DNA of 64,000 bases from JBBQNJ01 sp038329845. GTDB lineage: Bacteria; Planctomycetota; Phycisphaerae; Tepidisphaerales; Tepidisphaeraceae. Location of the stretch: NCBI GenBank assembly GCA_038329845.1, contig JBBQNJ010000001.1, positions 145,883 to 209,882 on the forward strand. The letters run 5' to 3'. The notes beneath the pieces were generated by a model. That model was not told the origin of the DNA and made no database searches. It worked only from the letters and a program-made list of their open reading frames with translations. Below are positions 1 to 8,965 of this stretch, piece after piece. Both the position numbers and the translations under genes were made by a program. The number at the start of each line of letters is the position of its first letter. Position 1 is the first letter of the stretch.

Positions 1-266
1 ACCATGACCTCGACGTCCTTGTGCGTGCGCTGCCATCGCACCCCCCCGAGAATGAGCACGAACCCCAGCAGCACCGCCAGCCGCGACCCGATCGCCACCC
101 AGCGGCGCACCGGCCCCAGCCCGCTGAGCGAACGCATCCCCAGCCAGACCACCACCGCCCCCAGCGCTGCCCACAACGCCAGCGCCATCCACCCGGAGAA
201 ATACTCCAGCCGCAGCGGCCAAGCGGCCAGGGTCGCGGGAAGAAGTTGAGTCGGGAAAAGCGCCAT
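1..266 (-). CDS. Membrane protein, N-terminal part only (cut by left edge)
   Basis: Reading the minus strand from ATG at 266 gives 88 codons open to the window edge; the C-terminus lies outside. Two hydrophobic segments are visible, at about residues 22-42 and 65-82, separated by a short basic stretch (RSLSGLGPVRRWVAIGSR). The chain then continues RTHKDVEVMV, where the window ends. Planctomycete VWA-type and glutamine-amidotransferase-type membrane proteins often start this way, with two helices followed by a beta-strand into a VWA domain; that assignment is inference because the domain itself is missing. It begins 18 bases after the stop of the permease/NHL gene on the same strand, so it is probably the next gene of that operon. 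Confidence 0.55.
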   Translation of the reverse strand, partial: MALFPTQLLPATLAAWPLRLEYFSGWMALALWAALGAVVVWLGMRSLSGLGPVRRWVAIGSRLAVLLGFVLILGGVRWQRTHKDVEVM

Positions 267-284
267 GTCGTTTGAACTCGCCAA

Positions 285-2843
285 CTAAAACGCCACCACC
301 TGCACGCGATTATTCCCGGAATCGACCACCACCGCCCGTCCCCGGGCGTCGATCGCCACCGCCCACGGATACGCCAGTTCGCCCGGCTCATGGCCGGCCC
401 GTCCCCACGTCCCCAGGCCGCGGCCGCTGTGCGCGTCGATCCGCTGCACCCGATTGTTGCCGAACTCGGCGACGATCAACCGACCCTCGCCTTCCAGCGC
501 CAGACCGTACGGATAGCGAAACTCCCCGTCGCCCGAACCGGCCCGGCCCATGTTGCGAACCCACCGTCCCGCGGCGGTGAACACCACGATCCTGTGATTG
601 CAGGCATCGGCGATGTACACCGTGTCGGTGCCGTCGATCACCAGCGACTGGGGACGCATGAACTCGCCGTCGTCCTGGCCGAAAGATCCGAACTCACTTT
701 GATAGACTCCATCCGGCGAAAAGATTTGCACCCGGTCATGGTCGCCATACTCGGCCACGAAAATGCGTCCTTTCGAGTCAAACGCGATATCGGTGGGAAA
801 AACAAACTGCCCCGGCTCGCGCCCCATCGAGCCCCACTGGCGAAGCAGCGTTCCGGTCGGGGTGTAGACCATCACGCGGTGATAGTGCGTGTCGGGCACG
901 TAGATATTCCCATCCGGCCCGACGCTCACGCCCACGGGTTTGCCCTGTTGCCATTCGGGCATTCTCCATTCGGCGAGCGGGTTTCCGCGAGCGTCCAGGC
1001 GCTGCACGCGGGCCATCCGGTCGATCACCACGAAGCTGTCATCGGCGGACAGATGCGCGATCGCCCGGGGGTAGACGACCTGGGCCGGCGACTCTCCCGG
1101 CACACACCACATGTCCACCGGCTGTCGACCTCGGTCACATCCCGCCGTCGGCCCCATGATCGACGCGATCAGCACCGCCGCGGCGATGGATCGCCCGCCC
1201 CGCCGCGCCCGCCGCGCCCGCCGCCACATACGCCAGGAGATGACAACGAATCCCATCGCGCCGATCGCCAGGCACGCCACCACGCCCATCAATAGCAGCG
1301 AGCCCTCGAGCATGTCGTCGTATCGCTGCATATGGACCCATTGCATCAGCATGGGGATCAGGGTCTGAGGCCGCTGCGGATTCAGCAGGACGGTGGCCGG
1401 CGCCTCGGTCATGGACAGGATCATCAGCAGCACCGCGACGGCCGCGATCATCGGCCAAGCCAGGGGCATGACCACGGCCCACCCGGTCCGCGCCGTCGAG
1501 GCCCCGTCGATCGCCGCCAGGTCGCGCAGTTCCGTCCAGGCGCCGGATCGCGTGGCCCGGGCGGCGGCGACGGCGATCCAGCCGAATCGCCCGAGGTACG
1601 CCATGATCACAATAATCGGGCCGTCGTAGATCCAGCCCAGATGCGGGCGATTGTACATTCGGATCAGCGCCACCGCGATCAACTGCCCGCCGATCACGAA
1701 CCCGGCCAGTCCCAGCCCGATCGCCAAGTTCAGCCCACGTTTGCCGATCGATCCGGCGATCCCGCATATCGCCAGCGCCGCACCGCTGGCGCCGGCGGCG
1801 GCGCCGAGCCACAGCGTTCCGGTGAGTTGAGGACTGAAGACTTGCCAGATTTGCCCCGTCCGCCACGGCCGGTGCAGCGATTGGATCATCGCCCCGACGG
1901 GAAGGCCCACGGTCAGCGCGATCACCCCGAGAGCCGCGAGCAACGGCCCGACCCCGATGCGCAAGATCGGCGGCGGCGGACCGATTTCAAGCGATTCGGA
2001 CTGGGCGGCGCTGCGCCGCGCCCAAAAGACCATCGCTGCGGCAAGCAGACCGCTCGCCGCCAGCAGCGGCGTCGCCACGGCCGCCGCCGACGCCGCCCGC
2101 GCGTCCTGGTCGGCGCGGCCCAAGGATTCGCTCGCGCCCATCGGTGCCATGATGGCGCTGGGTCCGGAAGCGAACGCGCCGGTGTCGAACACCATGCGGA
2201 CTTCCGTCGCCACCACGCTGATCCCCGTCGGCTCGTAGACCGCGAACTCCTGCCCCGCCAGCACCAGCACGATCGCCCCCCCCGCCAGCGCTGAGGGAAG
2301 CAGCTGCCGCGCCGTCAAGCGCCCCAGCGCCCCGTCCAGAATCGCCTGCTGTTGTACGTTTCGATCCATCCGGCGCAGCGCCAGCCCCATCGCCGCCGCC
2401 GGGATCGGCCAAAGCCACGCCGCCAGCGTCCATACGCACCGCGCCACGTCCGCCGCCGACGCAGGCATAAAATGCCACCCCGCCAGCCGCGCCACTTGGC
2501 GCCATCCATACGCATAGGTGATGCTCGGCAGCAGCAGCACCACCGGCAGCAACAACGCGAGAACCGTCGCCGCCCGCCGTCCACCCCGGCCCAGCATCAG
2601 GGCCGCCGGAACCGCCAGCGCCAACGCGATCACCGCTGCCGATCCGTTATAGAACAGCGTCCGGACCAACAGCTTGAGACGAAACCCATCCAGACCGAAC
2701 TCAATCCCCCCGGCCTCACCCGCCGCCCGCATCAAGCGAATTGCCAGCCAGCCGATCGGAACAGCGCAACTGATAATCACCAACCCCCAGAACAGCGCGC
2801 CGATCACCCGCCCACCTTGTCCCACTCCCGCGCGCGAAGCCAT
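285..2843 (-). CDS. ABC transporter permease fused in frame to an NHL-repeat beta-propeller lipoprotein
   Basis: 852 residues from ATG at 2843 (an upstream GTG at 2873 is also open). Residues 1 to about 545 are a two-module binding-protein-dependent permease of the iron/thiamine (FbpB/ThiP-like) type. There are about 12 hydrophobic segments and two EAA-like loops, LDGALGRL near residue 169 and AAIDGAST near 441. Residues 590-852 hold NHL repeats (for example VGVSVGPDGNIYVPDTHYHR), which form a propeller. Between the two lies a basic stretch followed by a hydrophobic segment and a lipobox ending PTAGC (Cys569). An in-frame ATG at 1229 would make a free 314-residue lipoprotein with Cys31 as the lipidated residue. 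So this may be two overlapping products rather than one chain. No ATPase or binding-protein gene lies next to it; the substrate is unknown. Confidence 0.75.
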   Translation of the reverse strand: MASRAGVGQGGRVIGALFWGLVIISCAVPIGWLAIRLMRAAGEAGGIEFGLDGFRLKLLVRTLFYNGSAAVIALALAVPAALMLGRGGRRAATVLALLLPVVLLLPSITYAYGWRQVARLAGWHFMPASAADVARCVWTLAAWLWPIPAAAMGLALRRMDRNVQQQAILDGALGRLTARQLLPSALAGGAIVLVLAGQEFAVYEPTGISVVATEVRMVFDTGAFASGPSAIMAPMGASESLGRADQDARAASAAAVATPLLAASGLLAAAMVFWARRSAAQSESLEIGPPPPILRIGVGPLLAALGVIALTVGLPVGAMIQSLHRPWRTGQIWQVFSPQLTGTLWLGAAAGASGAALAICGIAGSIGKRGLNLAIGLGLAGFVIGGQLIAVALIRMYNRPHLGWIYDGPIIVIMAYLGRFGWIAVAAARATRSGAWTELRDLAAIDGASTARTGWAVVMPLAWPMIAAVAVLLMILSMTEAPATVLLNPQRPQTLIPMLMQWVHMQRYDDMLEGSLLLMGVVACLAIGAMGFVVISWRMWRRARRARRGGRSIAAAVLIASIMGPTAGCDRGRQPVDMWCVPGESPAQVVYPRAIAHLSADDSFVVIDRMARVQRLDARGNPLAEWRMPEWQQGKPVGVSVGPDGNIYVPDTHYHRVMVYTPTGTLLRQWGSMGREPGQFVFPTDIAFDSKGRIFVAEYGDHDRVQIFSPDGVYQSEFGSFGQDDGEFMRPQSLVIDGTDTVYIADACNHRIVVFTAAGRWVRNMGRAGSGDGEFRYPYGLALEGEGRLIVAEFGNNRVQRIDAHSGRGLGTWGRAGHEPGELAYPWAVAIDARGRAVVVDSGNNRVQVVAF

Positions 2844-2928
2844 CACTGAAGTATAACCGATCAACCCCTTCACCGTGCGCGGCCGGACCTATCCTCCGCC
2901 GGTTCGACGACCATGCCTGCTGCGCGCC

Positions 2929-5115
2929 TCATGCCAGTTCGGCGCGGCGGATAATCTCGTCCTGCTCGCGGATGCTCAGCTCGATGAAGCGGGCGTTGAG
3001 ACCGGCGATCCGCACGACCAAGTCTTGATACCGCTCGGGGTGCAGCTTGGCGGCCTTTAGTTTTGCCGCGTCCAAAACGTTCACCTGCAGTTCCTGGCCG
3101 CCGTCCTCGAAAAACGCCTCGATAAGCGGGCGCAGGATTTCCGGGCGGGCCTGGTTGCCCGGCAGCGTCAGGTTGTTGTTGTAGATTCCCGCGAACTCTT
3201 TCGACGCCGGGAGCTTCAGCACGCTGTTGAGGATGGCCGTCGGTCCTTGGCGGGTGGTCCCGCAGACAGCGGCGATGGAATCGCCCACGGGTTCGCGCGC
3301 GGCCCGCCCGTCCAAGGTGGCGCCGATCTTCAGACCGTCCAGATGATGCAACGACCTGACCACATGGCAGACGGCGATCGGAGGAACGCCGTTGCGGGCG
3401 GCGGCGGTTTCCAAGGCGCGGCGGCGCGCCTGGCCCAGGGCCAAGGCCCAGCGATCGGCCGCATCGTCGTCATTGCCCCACTTGGGTGCTTGGGCGATCC
3501 GGTGCAGCATCGCCTCGTCGGCCGCGTCCACGGCGTCGATCATTTGTCGCAGCGTCGCGTGTCGGTCTACGAACACGGTCCGTTCGATGGCTGCCAGGGC
3601 GTTGATGGCATTGGCGGTTCCCCTCAGATACAGCCCGGGGACGTGATAGGGCATCCCGCCCATCCAATCGCGCCCGTCTTCGGCGCAGGCATGAGAACAA
3701 GCGCTGGTGAAGGGCATGGGCAGCTTTTCGGCATGACGGGCGATGGCGTCCTTTCGCCTGGAAAGCCCGGTCTCGGCAATTTCCAGAACCTTGGCCTCCC
3801 ACAGCGCCATGATCGCGTCCATGCTTGAACACGATTCCGTCCGTTCGCGCACGATCCGGTCCAGCACGCCGAGTTCGTTGAAAGATAGTCCCGCCGGGAA
3901 GGCGCTTTCGCATAGCCGTCCCGGGATCCCCAGTTCGTTGCAGCCAATGATGCAGTAATCCCAGGCGTCGGCCGGTGCCACTCCGGCGGCGATGAGCGCC
4001 GGGGCCACCTGCTCGTCGTTGACCAGCAGCGGCATCGATCGGCCCCCGGCCAGCAGCTTGGTCGATGTTTCCCACACCACTTCGTCCAGGTTGCGATGCC
4101 AGCGAACGAAGCAGTGCGGATCGGCCACCGGCGTCTGCTCGAAAGCGCGGAGAAAAGCCGTCGTCACGGCATTGCATTGATCTCGCCCTTCATGATCGGC
4201 CCCGCCCAGGGTGATCGCCTGGGTATTCGAGCCGCGCCCGCCGAAACTGTTCGATCCCACAGCGATCAGGAACGCGCGGATCAGATCCGCCGACGCCCCG
4301 GGCGCTTCGGCCGCCTCGTCGGCGAACCGCGCCAGCGCCCGGTCCGCCAACCCGATCGAGATGGACTGGCCTTGTCCTTCCAACACCAGCGCCAAATGAG
4401 CCAGGACAATCGACTGCAACCCCTCGAACAGGTTGGCGGCCGGATGCTCAGGAACCCGCCGGCAGGCCCGGGCCGCCCGGCGATGGCACGCGGCGCGCAA
4501 CGGGTCCGGCTCGCGGGCCGCGGCCGATTCGGCGGCATCGGCCAGACGATTGGCCCATTCAATCACCGCCCGGCAGGCAATCTTCATCGCCCGCCGATAG
4601 ACTCGCGCCGACTCATCGCCGTCGGGTTCGTGCGTGGCAAGGCGAGCGAGGATTGCGGTCACCCCTTCGTTGACCACGCGGACATAATCGATGCTCACAT
4701 GCCCCGTGCCGGCATTGCCGCCAGCCTGGCCCAGCTCGACCCAGGCGCGGCGCAGGTCCTCGGGAATCTGCGCGCTGAACCACTCATCGGTGATGAAATC
4801 ATGTTCGATTTTGAGTTGGGGACACAGGCCAAACCCGGCCTCGGGCACCAGGCTCCAGGCCCGCGGAGCGCTGGATGTGTTTCCGGCGAAAATCGGGTTG
4901 CTCGACACATCCAGCGTCATCCGCGCCGTGATCTCCCGCAGCGCCATCGCCCGCGTGATCGGCACCGGCTCGGCGCTGAACCGCCGGTACGCTTCGGTCA
5001 CAATCCACGCCCGTTCCAGGCAGACCCGATCGGTCGCGCCGAATAAGGCGTGTTCGACCGCCGGCAGCAGGCCGTGGATATCGACGCTCAAATCCGACTC
5101 AATGACGATCGCCAT
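2929..5115 (-). CDS. Glycyl radical enzyme (pyruvate formate-lyase superfamily), substrate unknown
   Basis: 728 residues from ATG at 5115, nine bases after the activase stop. The start is chosen because a longer open frame upstream is only read-through of the activase region. The chain has the two hallmarks of the family. The thiyl-radical cysteine is Cys392 in IIGCNELG, with the usual Glu two residues on. The glycyl-radical glycine is Gly705 in RIAGLNARF, 23 residues from the C-terminus. The more common RVxGY form has Leu in place of Tyr here. These enzymes do oxygen-sensitive radical chemistry in the cytoplasm (C-C, C-N or C-O cleavage, or dehydration). The GCNE pocket does not let me name a substrate. 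Translation is probably coupled to the activase gene upstream. Confidence 0.85.
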   Translation of the reverse strand: MAIVIESDLSVDIHGLLPAVEHALFGATDRVCLERAWIVTEAYRRFSAEPVPITRAMALREITARMTLDVSSNPIFAGNTSSAPRAWSLVPEAGFGLCPQLKIEHDFITDEWFSAQIPEDLRRAWVELGQAGGNAGTGHVSIDYVRVVNEGVTAILARLATHEPDGDESARVYRRAMKIACRAVIEWANRLADAAESAAAREPDPLRAACHRRAARACRRVPEHPAANLFEGLQSIVLAHLALVLEGQGQSISIGLADRALARFADEAAEAPGASADLIRAFLIAVGSNSFGGRGSNTQAITLGGADHEGRDQCNAVTTAFLRAFEQTPVADPHCFVRWHRNLDEVVWETSTKLLAGGRSMPLLVNDEQVAPALIAAGVAPADAWDYCIIGCNELGIPGRLCESAFPAGLSFNELGVLDRIVRERTESCSSMDAIMALWEAKVLEIAETGLSRRKDAIARHAEKLPMPFTSACSHACAEDGRDWMGGMPYHVPGLYLRGTANAINALAAIERTVFVDRHATLRQMIDAVDAADEAMLHRIAQAPKWGNDDDAADRWALALGQARRRALETAAARNGVPPIAVCHVVRSLHHLDGLKIGATLDGRAAREPVGDSIAAVCGTTRQGPTAILNSVLKLPASKEFAGIYNNNLTLPGNQARPEILRPLIEAFFEDGGQELQVNVLDAAKLKAAKLHPERYQDLVVRIAGLNARFIELSIREQDEIIRRAELA

Positions 5116-5123
5116 GGGTTCTC

Positions 5124-5867
5124 TCACCAAGTTAAGGCGGTCTGGATTCCCCCCGTCTCCAGCCGCTGTCGAGCCGCCTCGGCCACGTGTCGTTCGACGG
5201 CCGGATTTCCGGGACATTCCGCGAGATTCACCCCCACGTCGTGTCCGGGAAGGATCGCCGCCGCCGCCGCCCGCGGCATCCCCCGCAAGCACGCCGCCAT
5301 CAAGTCCCAGGACGCCGGATCATCATTAAAGCCCCGGATCAACGGGATTCGCACTGTCACCGCGACGCTGGTTTGCCCCAGCAACCATCGCAAATTCTCC
5401 AGCACGCCTTGGAGGTCCCCTCCGGTGGCCTCTTGAAAGCGGCCGGCGTCTACCGTCTTCAGATCGAACAGCCAGTGGTCCAGGCGTTGGGCCGCCCGCT
5501 GGATCGACCCGCGCCCCACCGCCCCGGCGGTTTCCACCGCCCGATGCCACCGGCGTCGTCCGCATTCGTCGAGAAAGCCGCACGCCGCCTCGATCCGCAT
5601 CAGCGGCTCCCCGCCCGACAAAGTGATCCCTCCGCCGGATCGGCGCCAATAGCGCTCGTCGCGACCGACATGATCCGCCAGGTCCGTCGTCGTCCACTCG
5701 CGTTCCCGCGGATGGTGCGCCGGACGGGTGTCGGGATTGTGACACCACCAGCATCGCAAGGTGCAGCCCTGAAGGAACACCGTCGTCCGCACCCCCGGAC
5801 CATCCTGGATGCAAAACCGCTGGATTCGGTTGACGAGCAGAGATGATTCCTTGGGCGAACGATCCAC
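5124..5867 (-). CDS. Glycyl-radical enzyme activating protein (radical SAM)
   Basis: 247 residues, starting at GTG 5867 because no ATG precedes the conserved N-terminus. Residues 18-45 carry RFCIQDGPGVRTTVFLQGC and the CX3CX2C cluster motif (Cys35, Cys39, Cys42) that binds the SAM [4Fe-4S]. GGGITLSGGEPL follows and contacts SAM. The length and lack of extra cysteine-rich ferredoxin inserts put it with PflA-size activases (about 246 residues), not the ~300-residue two-extra-cluster type. It uses SAM and a reductant to abstract hydrogen from Gly705 of the enzyme encoded immediately downstream. Here the activase comes first in the operon, whereas in many loci it follows the enzyme. Confidence 0.88.
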   Translation of the reverse strand: MDRSPKESSLLVNRIQRFCIQDGPGVRTTVFLQGCTLRCWWCHNPDTRPAHHPREREWTTTDLADHVGRDERYWRRSGGGITLSGGEPLMRIEAACGFLDECGRRRWHRAVETAGAVGRGSIQRAAQRLDHWLFDLKTVDAGRFQEATGGDLQGVLENLRWLLGQTSVAVTVRIPLIRGFNDDPASWDLMAACLRGMPRAAAAAILPGHDVGVNLAECPGNPAVERHVAEAARQRLETGGIQTALTW

Positions 5868-5907
5868 GCCCGCAGTGTACCACCCTCCGATCCCCGCGGC
5901 AGCTTCG

Positions 5908-7410
5908 TTATCCGCCGCCGACCCACGCCGCCGACTGCATGATCCGCTGCTCGGTCGCGTTGGCGGCGTCGAGGATCCTGACCAGCCGGCCTTGGCGCAT
6001 CACGCCGATGCGGTGGCACATGCCAAGTAGCTCGTTGATCTCCGAGGAAATCATCACGCACGCCATCCCATTGGCCGCGAGCTGCTGGATCAGGCGGTAG
6101 ATCTCCTCCTTGGCCCCGATGTCCACGCCGCGAGTCGGCTCGTCAAGGATCAGAACGCGCGGGTGGATGTCCAGCCATTTGGCCAGCAGGACCTTCTGTT
6201 GGTTGCCGCCGCTGAGCGAACTGACGGGGGCGTCGAGTCGCGCTGCTCGAATTCGCAGGCGATCCACGTAGCCCGCCGCGGCCCGGCGCTCCTCGGCCAG
6301 GCGGATCAACCCGCGCGAGTAGCGAGCCAGCGAGACCATCGTCACGTTCGCCGACACGCTCATCTCCAATGCCAGGCCGGTACTCTTGCGGTCCTCGGGA
6401 ACGTACGCGATTCCTTGCGCTACTGCGTCCGGGAGGCTCTCGATCTTCGCCGGCGCGCCGTCGATCCAGACGGCACCGCCGCTGCGACGACCTAGCCCCG
6501 CGATCGTCTCGGCGAGCCGTGTGCGCCCGGCACCGATCAGGCCGGCCAACCCGAAAATCTCGCCGCGGCGGACGGAAAAACTCACCGGCTCGACCCGCGC
6601 CGCGCAGGCGAGCTGCTTCACCTCCAGTCGCACCGGCTCGGCGACCGGCGCTATCGCCGGATAATGCTCGGCCATGGGCCGGCCCACCATCAGCGCCGCC
6701 AGGTCGCGTTCGCTCACCGCTTCCCGCACCGGCGCTTCCAATCGCGCCGCCACCGCCCCGTCGCGCATCACCGTGATCCGGTCGCAAATCTCCAGCACCT
6801 CGCTCAGCAGATGCGAGACATAGACGATCGCCACGCCCCGGGACCGCAACTGCCCGATCAGGCGAAACAGCGCCGCCACTTCGTTCGCGGTGAGTACCGC
6901 CGTCGGCTCATCCATCAACACGATCGATGCGCCCGTCCCCAGCGCCGTGGCGATCTCGACCAACTGCCGATCGGCGATGGAAAGCCGCCCGACCGGCTCA
7001 TCGGGATCAGCGCTGCATCCGACCTGTTCGAGCCCTTGCCTCGCCCGCCGGGCCATCGCCCGCCGATCCAGCAGGCCCCAGCGCGTCGGCTCGCGGTGCA
7101 GAAAAATATTCCCCGCGGCGCTCAGCTCATCGACCAGGTTAAGTTCCTGATGGATCATGACCACGCCGCGCTTCTGGGCGTCGTGAACCCCGCGCAGCGC
7201 CGCCGGTTCTCCGTGAATTCGCACCTCCCCGCGATCCGCTGCGATCACCCCCGACAGCACCTTGAGCAACGTGCTTTTCCCCGCCCCGTTTTCCCCGATG
7301 ATCCCATGGACTTCACCCGGACGAAGCTCAAGGTCTACCCCCGCCAGCGCGCGGGTCGAGCCAAAAGTTTTCTCGACTCGGCTAACCTCGATGGCCGGCT
7401 TCCGGTTCAT
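5908..7410 (-). CDS. Sugar ABC transporter ATP-binding protein, two nucleotide-binding domains (RbsA/MglA type)
   Basis: 500 residues from ATG at 7410 (MNRKPAIEVSRVEKTF). Domain 1 has Walker A GENGAGKST, signature LSIADRQLVEIATAL and Walker B IVLMDEPTA. Domain 2 has the degenerate Walker A GLIGAGRTR usual for this family, signature LSGGNQQKVLLAKWL and Walker B VLILDEPTRGVD. Family members energise uptake of ribose, galactose, xylose or autoinducer-2. No permease or periplasmic sugar-binding protein lies alongside, so it must pair with components elsewhere. The start lies 29 bases inside the 3' end of the small gene upstream, which suggests translational coupling. The activase gene begins 40 bases downstream on the same strand. 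Confidence 0.9.
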   Translation of the reverse strand: MNRKPAIEVSRVEKTFGSTRALAGVDLELRPGEVHGIIGENGAGKSTLLKVLSGVIAADRGEVRIHGEPAALRGVHDAQKRGVVMIHQELNLVDELSAAGNIFLHREPTRWGLLDRRAMARRARQGLEQVGCSADPDEPVGRLSIADRQLVEIATALGTGASIVLMDEPTAVLTANEVAALFRLIGQLRSRGVAIVYVSHLLSEVLEICDRITVMRDGAVAARLEAPVREAVSERDLAALMVGRPMAEHYPAIAPVAEPVRLEVKQLACAARVEPVSFSVRRGEIFGLAGLIGAGRTRLAETIAGLGRRSGGAVWIDGAPAKIESLPDAVAQGIAYVPEDRKSTGLALEMSVSANVTMVSLARYSRGLIRLAEERRAAAGYVDRLRIRAARLDAPVSSLSGGNQQKVLLAKWLDIHPRVLILDEPTRGVDIGAKEEIYRLIQQLAANGMACVMISSEINELLGMCHRIGVMRQGRLVRILDAANATEQRIMQSAAWVGGG

Positions 7411-7594
7411 GATCCGGCTCCTCACGTTCCGCGGGCAGTTTAATTTCCTCCGGACGGACCCAGACGACTTTGCCCTCACGCCACTGAGGCACTAGTTCGC
7501 CATGCATCTTCGCTTGTTCCAAGGCCCTGCGCGTTGCGCGTAGCATCGCGGCCTCCGTGCCAGCCATATCCTGATCCTTGTCTGACCATTTCAT
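7382..7594 (-). CDS. Small charged protein of unknown function upstream of the RbsA-like gene
   Basis: 70 residues from ATG at 7594, with a purine-rich AAGGGGG about ten bases upstream. The chain is highly charged, with a predicted helix (AAMLRATRRALEQAKMHG) followed by a short strand-like stretch (PQWREGKVVWVRPEEIKLP). No family is recognised. The last 29 bases overlap the start of the ABC ATPase in another frame. Third-position GC and residue make-up look like a real protein, and planctomycetes have many small proteins of this helix-plus-hairpin kind (weak general knowledge). It could still be chance. Confidence 0.5.
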   Translation of the reverse strand: MKWSDKDQDMAGTEAAMLRATRRALEQAKMHGELVPQWREGKVVWVRPEEIKLPAEREEPDHEPEAGHRG

Positions 7595-7734
7595 CTTGCG
7601 TGACCCCCTTCCTCAAGAAGTATGGGCGGAGTTATTGTTGCATCATAGACCTGCCAGCAATCGACCATTGCCATGGTCCGTTTCAAACTCGGCCATAGCT
7701 CTGTCATTCCCACCGCGGCCGGGCGCCTGCGGCC

Positions 7735-8919
7735 CTACGGCACCAGCCGCGCCCCGCGGGTGTTTTTGATCCCCAGTGCTCGCAGGAACCGTCGCCGCAG
7801 CGTGGCGAGAAGGCGCTCGATCTCGGCCGGCGTGACCGATTGGAGATGGATCGCCCCGCCCGCTTTGGTGAGGTGCCCGCCGCCGTCGCCAAGGCCCTTG
7901 AGCAGCCGGCGCATCAGGTCGGCGGCGGACATGCCCTGGTGATAGGTTCGCAGAGAAAGGGTCAGCGCCCCGGGGACTTCGGCCGTCACCAGGGCGTAAA
8001 TCACCTGGTCGAAGCGCAGGAGCATGTCGGCCATGACCGCGGGCTTTTCCGGTGAGTCGCTGGACTGCAAATGGGCGATCAGGGCGTTGTCGTAATACAT
8101 GGCGCTGGCGAGAACTTGTGAAAACCCGACAAAGTAGCTTTGCGGGATGTCGATATACCGCATCTTGTAGAGCTTGCGGGTGTCGGCCAGCAGGGTCAGG
8201 CTCGACAGGGCCAGGTTGTCCAGCTCATCGGGCTGGCTGGCGGCGCCGGCCAGGTCGGTCTCGATGGCGAACAGGAGCACCGCCGCCAGGTCGCGCGGGA
8301 TGGGAACTTCCAGCTCCATGAAATAGCTGAAGATGATCGTCGAGCTGGCTCCCACGTCAGGACGGATATCGCGGAAATCGCACTTGGGACGTCGGCCCCG
8401 CTTGCTGCGATGATGATCCACCACCACCGTCGGCAGCAACCCGGCGGGCAAGGGCGAGTTCCCAAACGTCGGCTGGGTGTCCAGCAGCACGATCGCGTCG
8501 TAGGAGGCGAGCTTGTCCGGCTCCCAGCCGGTCGGGCGCAGATCAGTGTACTGGACAAACGCGGCGTTCAGCCCGCCGCCGTAAGCGCCTTTCACCGAGA
8601 CCGTCACCTTGGCCGATTCCAGCTTGGCCTTGAGCAAGGTCTGCATCGCCAACGCCGCGGCCAGGGCATCGGGATCGGGATGCTCGTGCGTGGTCACGAG
8701 GATATTTTTCTTACCCGCCAGGGTCCGCAGAAGCTGGCGACCGCGCGGCTTTCCGTGCGTTTGCCGCACCGCCTTCATGGCCGAACCGGCGGCGGTGGTC
8801 ACGCAGGCCTCAACGAAGCTCATGCTGGGGCTGGTCCGTGCCCGACCCGGCAGCGCGGACGATTCGGCCGACGTCGGACTGGCAACGACCCGCGAAATGT
8901 CGGATGCGGCGCGACCCAT
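7735..8919 (-). CDS. DHH-family phosphoesterase (NrnA/RecJ-like, nanoRNase or pAp phosphatase)
   Basis: 394 residues if started at ATG 8919; starts at 8823 and 8778 are also possible, since none has a clear ribosome site and the first ~45 residues are not conserved in type. The DHH domain shows HEHPDPDALAAAL, LLDTQPTF and the name-giving VVVDHHRSKRG. The C-terminal DHHA1 domain has GDGGGHLTKAGG, which binds substrate phosphate. Family members hydrolyse short oligonucleotides, pAp or cyclic-dinucleotide products with Mn2+ in the cytoplasm. It lies 46 bases downstream of pstB on the same strand and may be co-transcribed with the phosphate operon. The annotated function at family level is sure; the exact substrate is not. 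Confidence 0.85.
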   Translation of the reverse strand: MGRAASDISRVVASPTSAESSALPGRARTSPSMSFVEACVTTAAGSAMKAVRQTHGKPRGRQLLRTLAGKKNILVTTHEHPDPDALAAALAMQTLLKAKLESAKVTVSVKGAYGGGLNAAFVQYTDLRPTGWEPDKLASYDAIVLLDTQPTFGNSPLPAGLLPTVVVDHHRSKRGRRPKCDFRDIRPDVGASSTIIFSYFMELEVPIPRDLAAVLLFAIETDLAGAASQPDELDNLALSSLTLLADTRKLYKMRYIDIPQSYFVGFSQVLASAMYYDNALIAHLQSSDSPEKPAVMADMLLRFDQVIYALVTAEVPGALTLSLRTYHQGMSAADLMRRLLKGLGDGGGHLTKAGGAIHLQSVTPAEIERLLATLRRRFLRALGIKNTRGARLVP

Positions 8920-8965
8920 GTCGGTCGGCGATTCTAGGCGGGATTGCCCGGGGCGCAAAGCCGAG

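Noticed and set aside
390..1295. Plus-strand open frame over the NHL half of the permease fusion
   Set aside because: Shadow of NHL repeats, which are periodic and therefore give long antisense frames.
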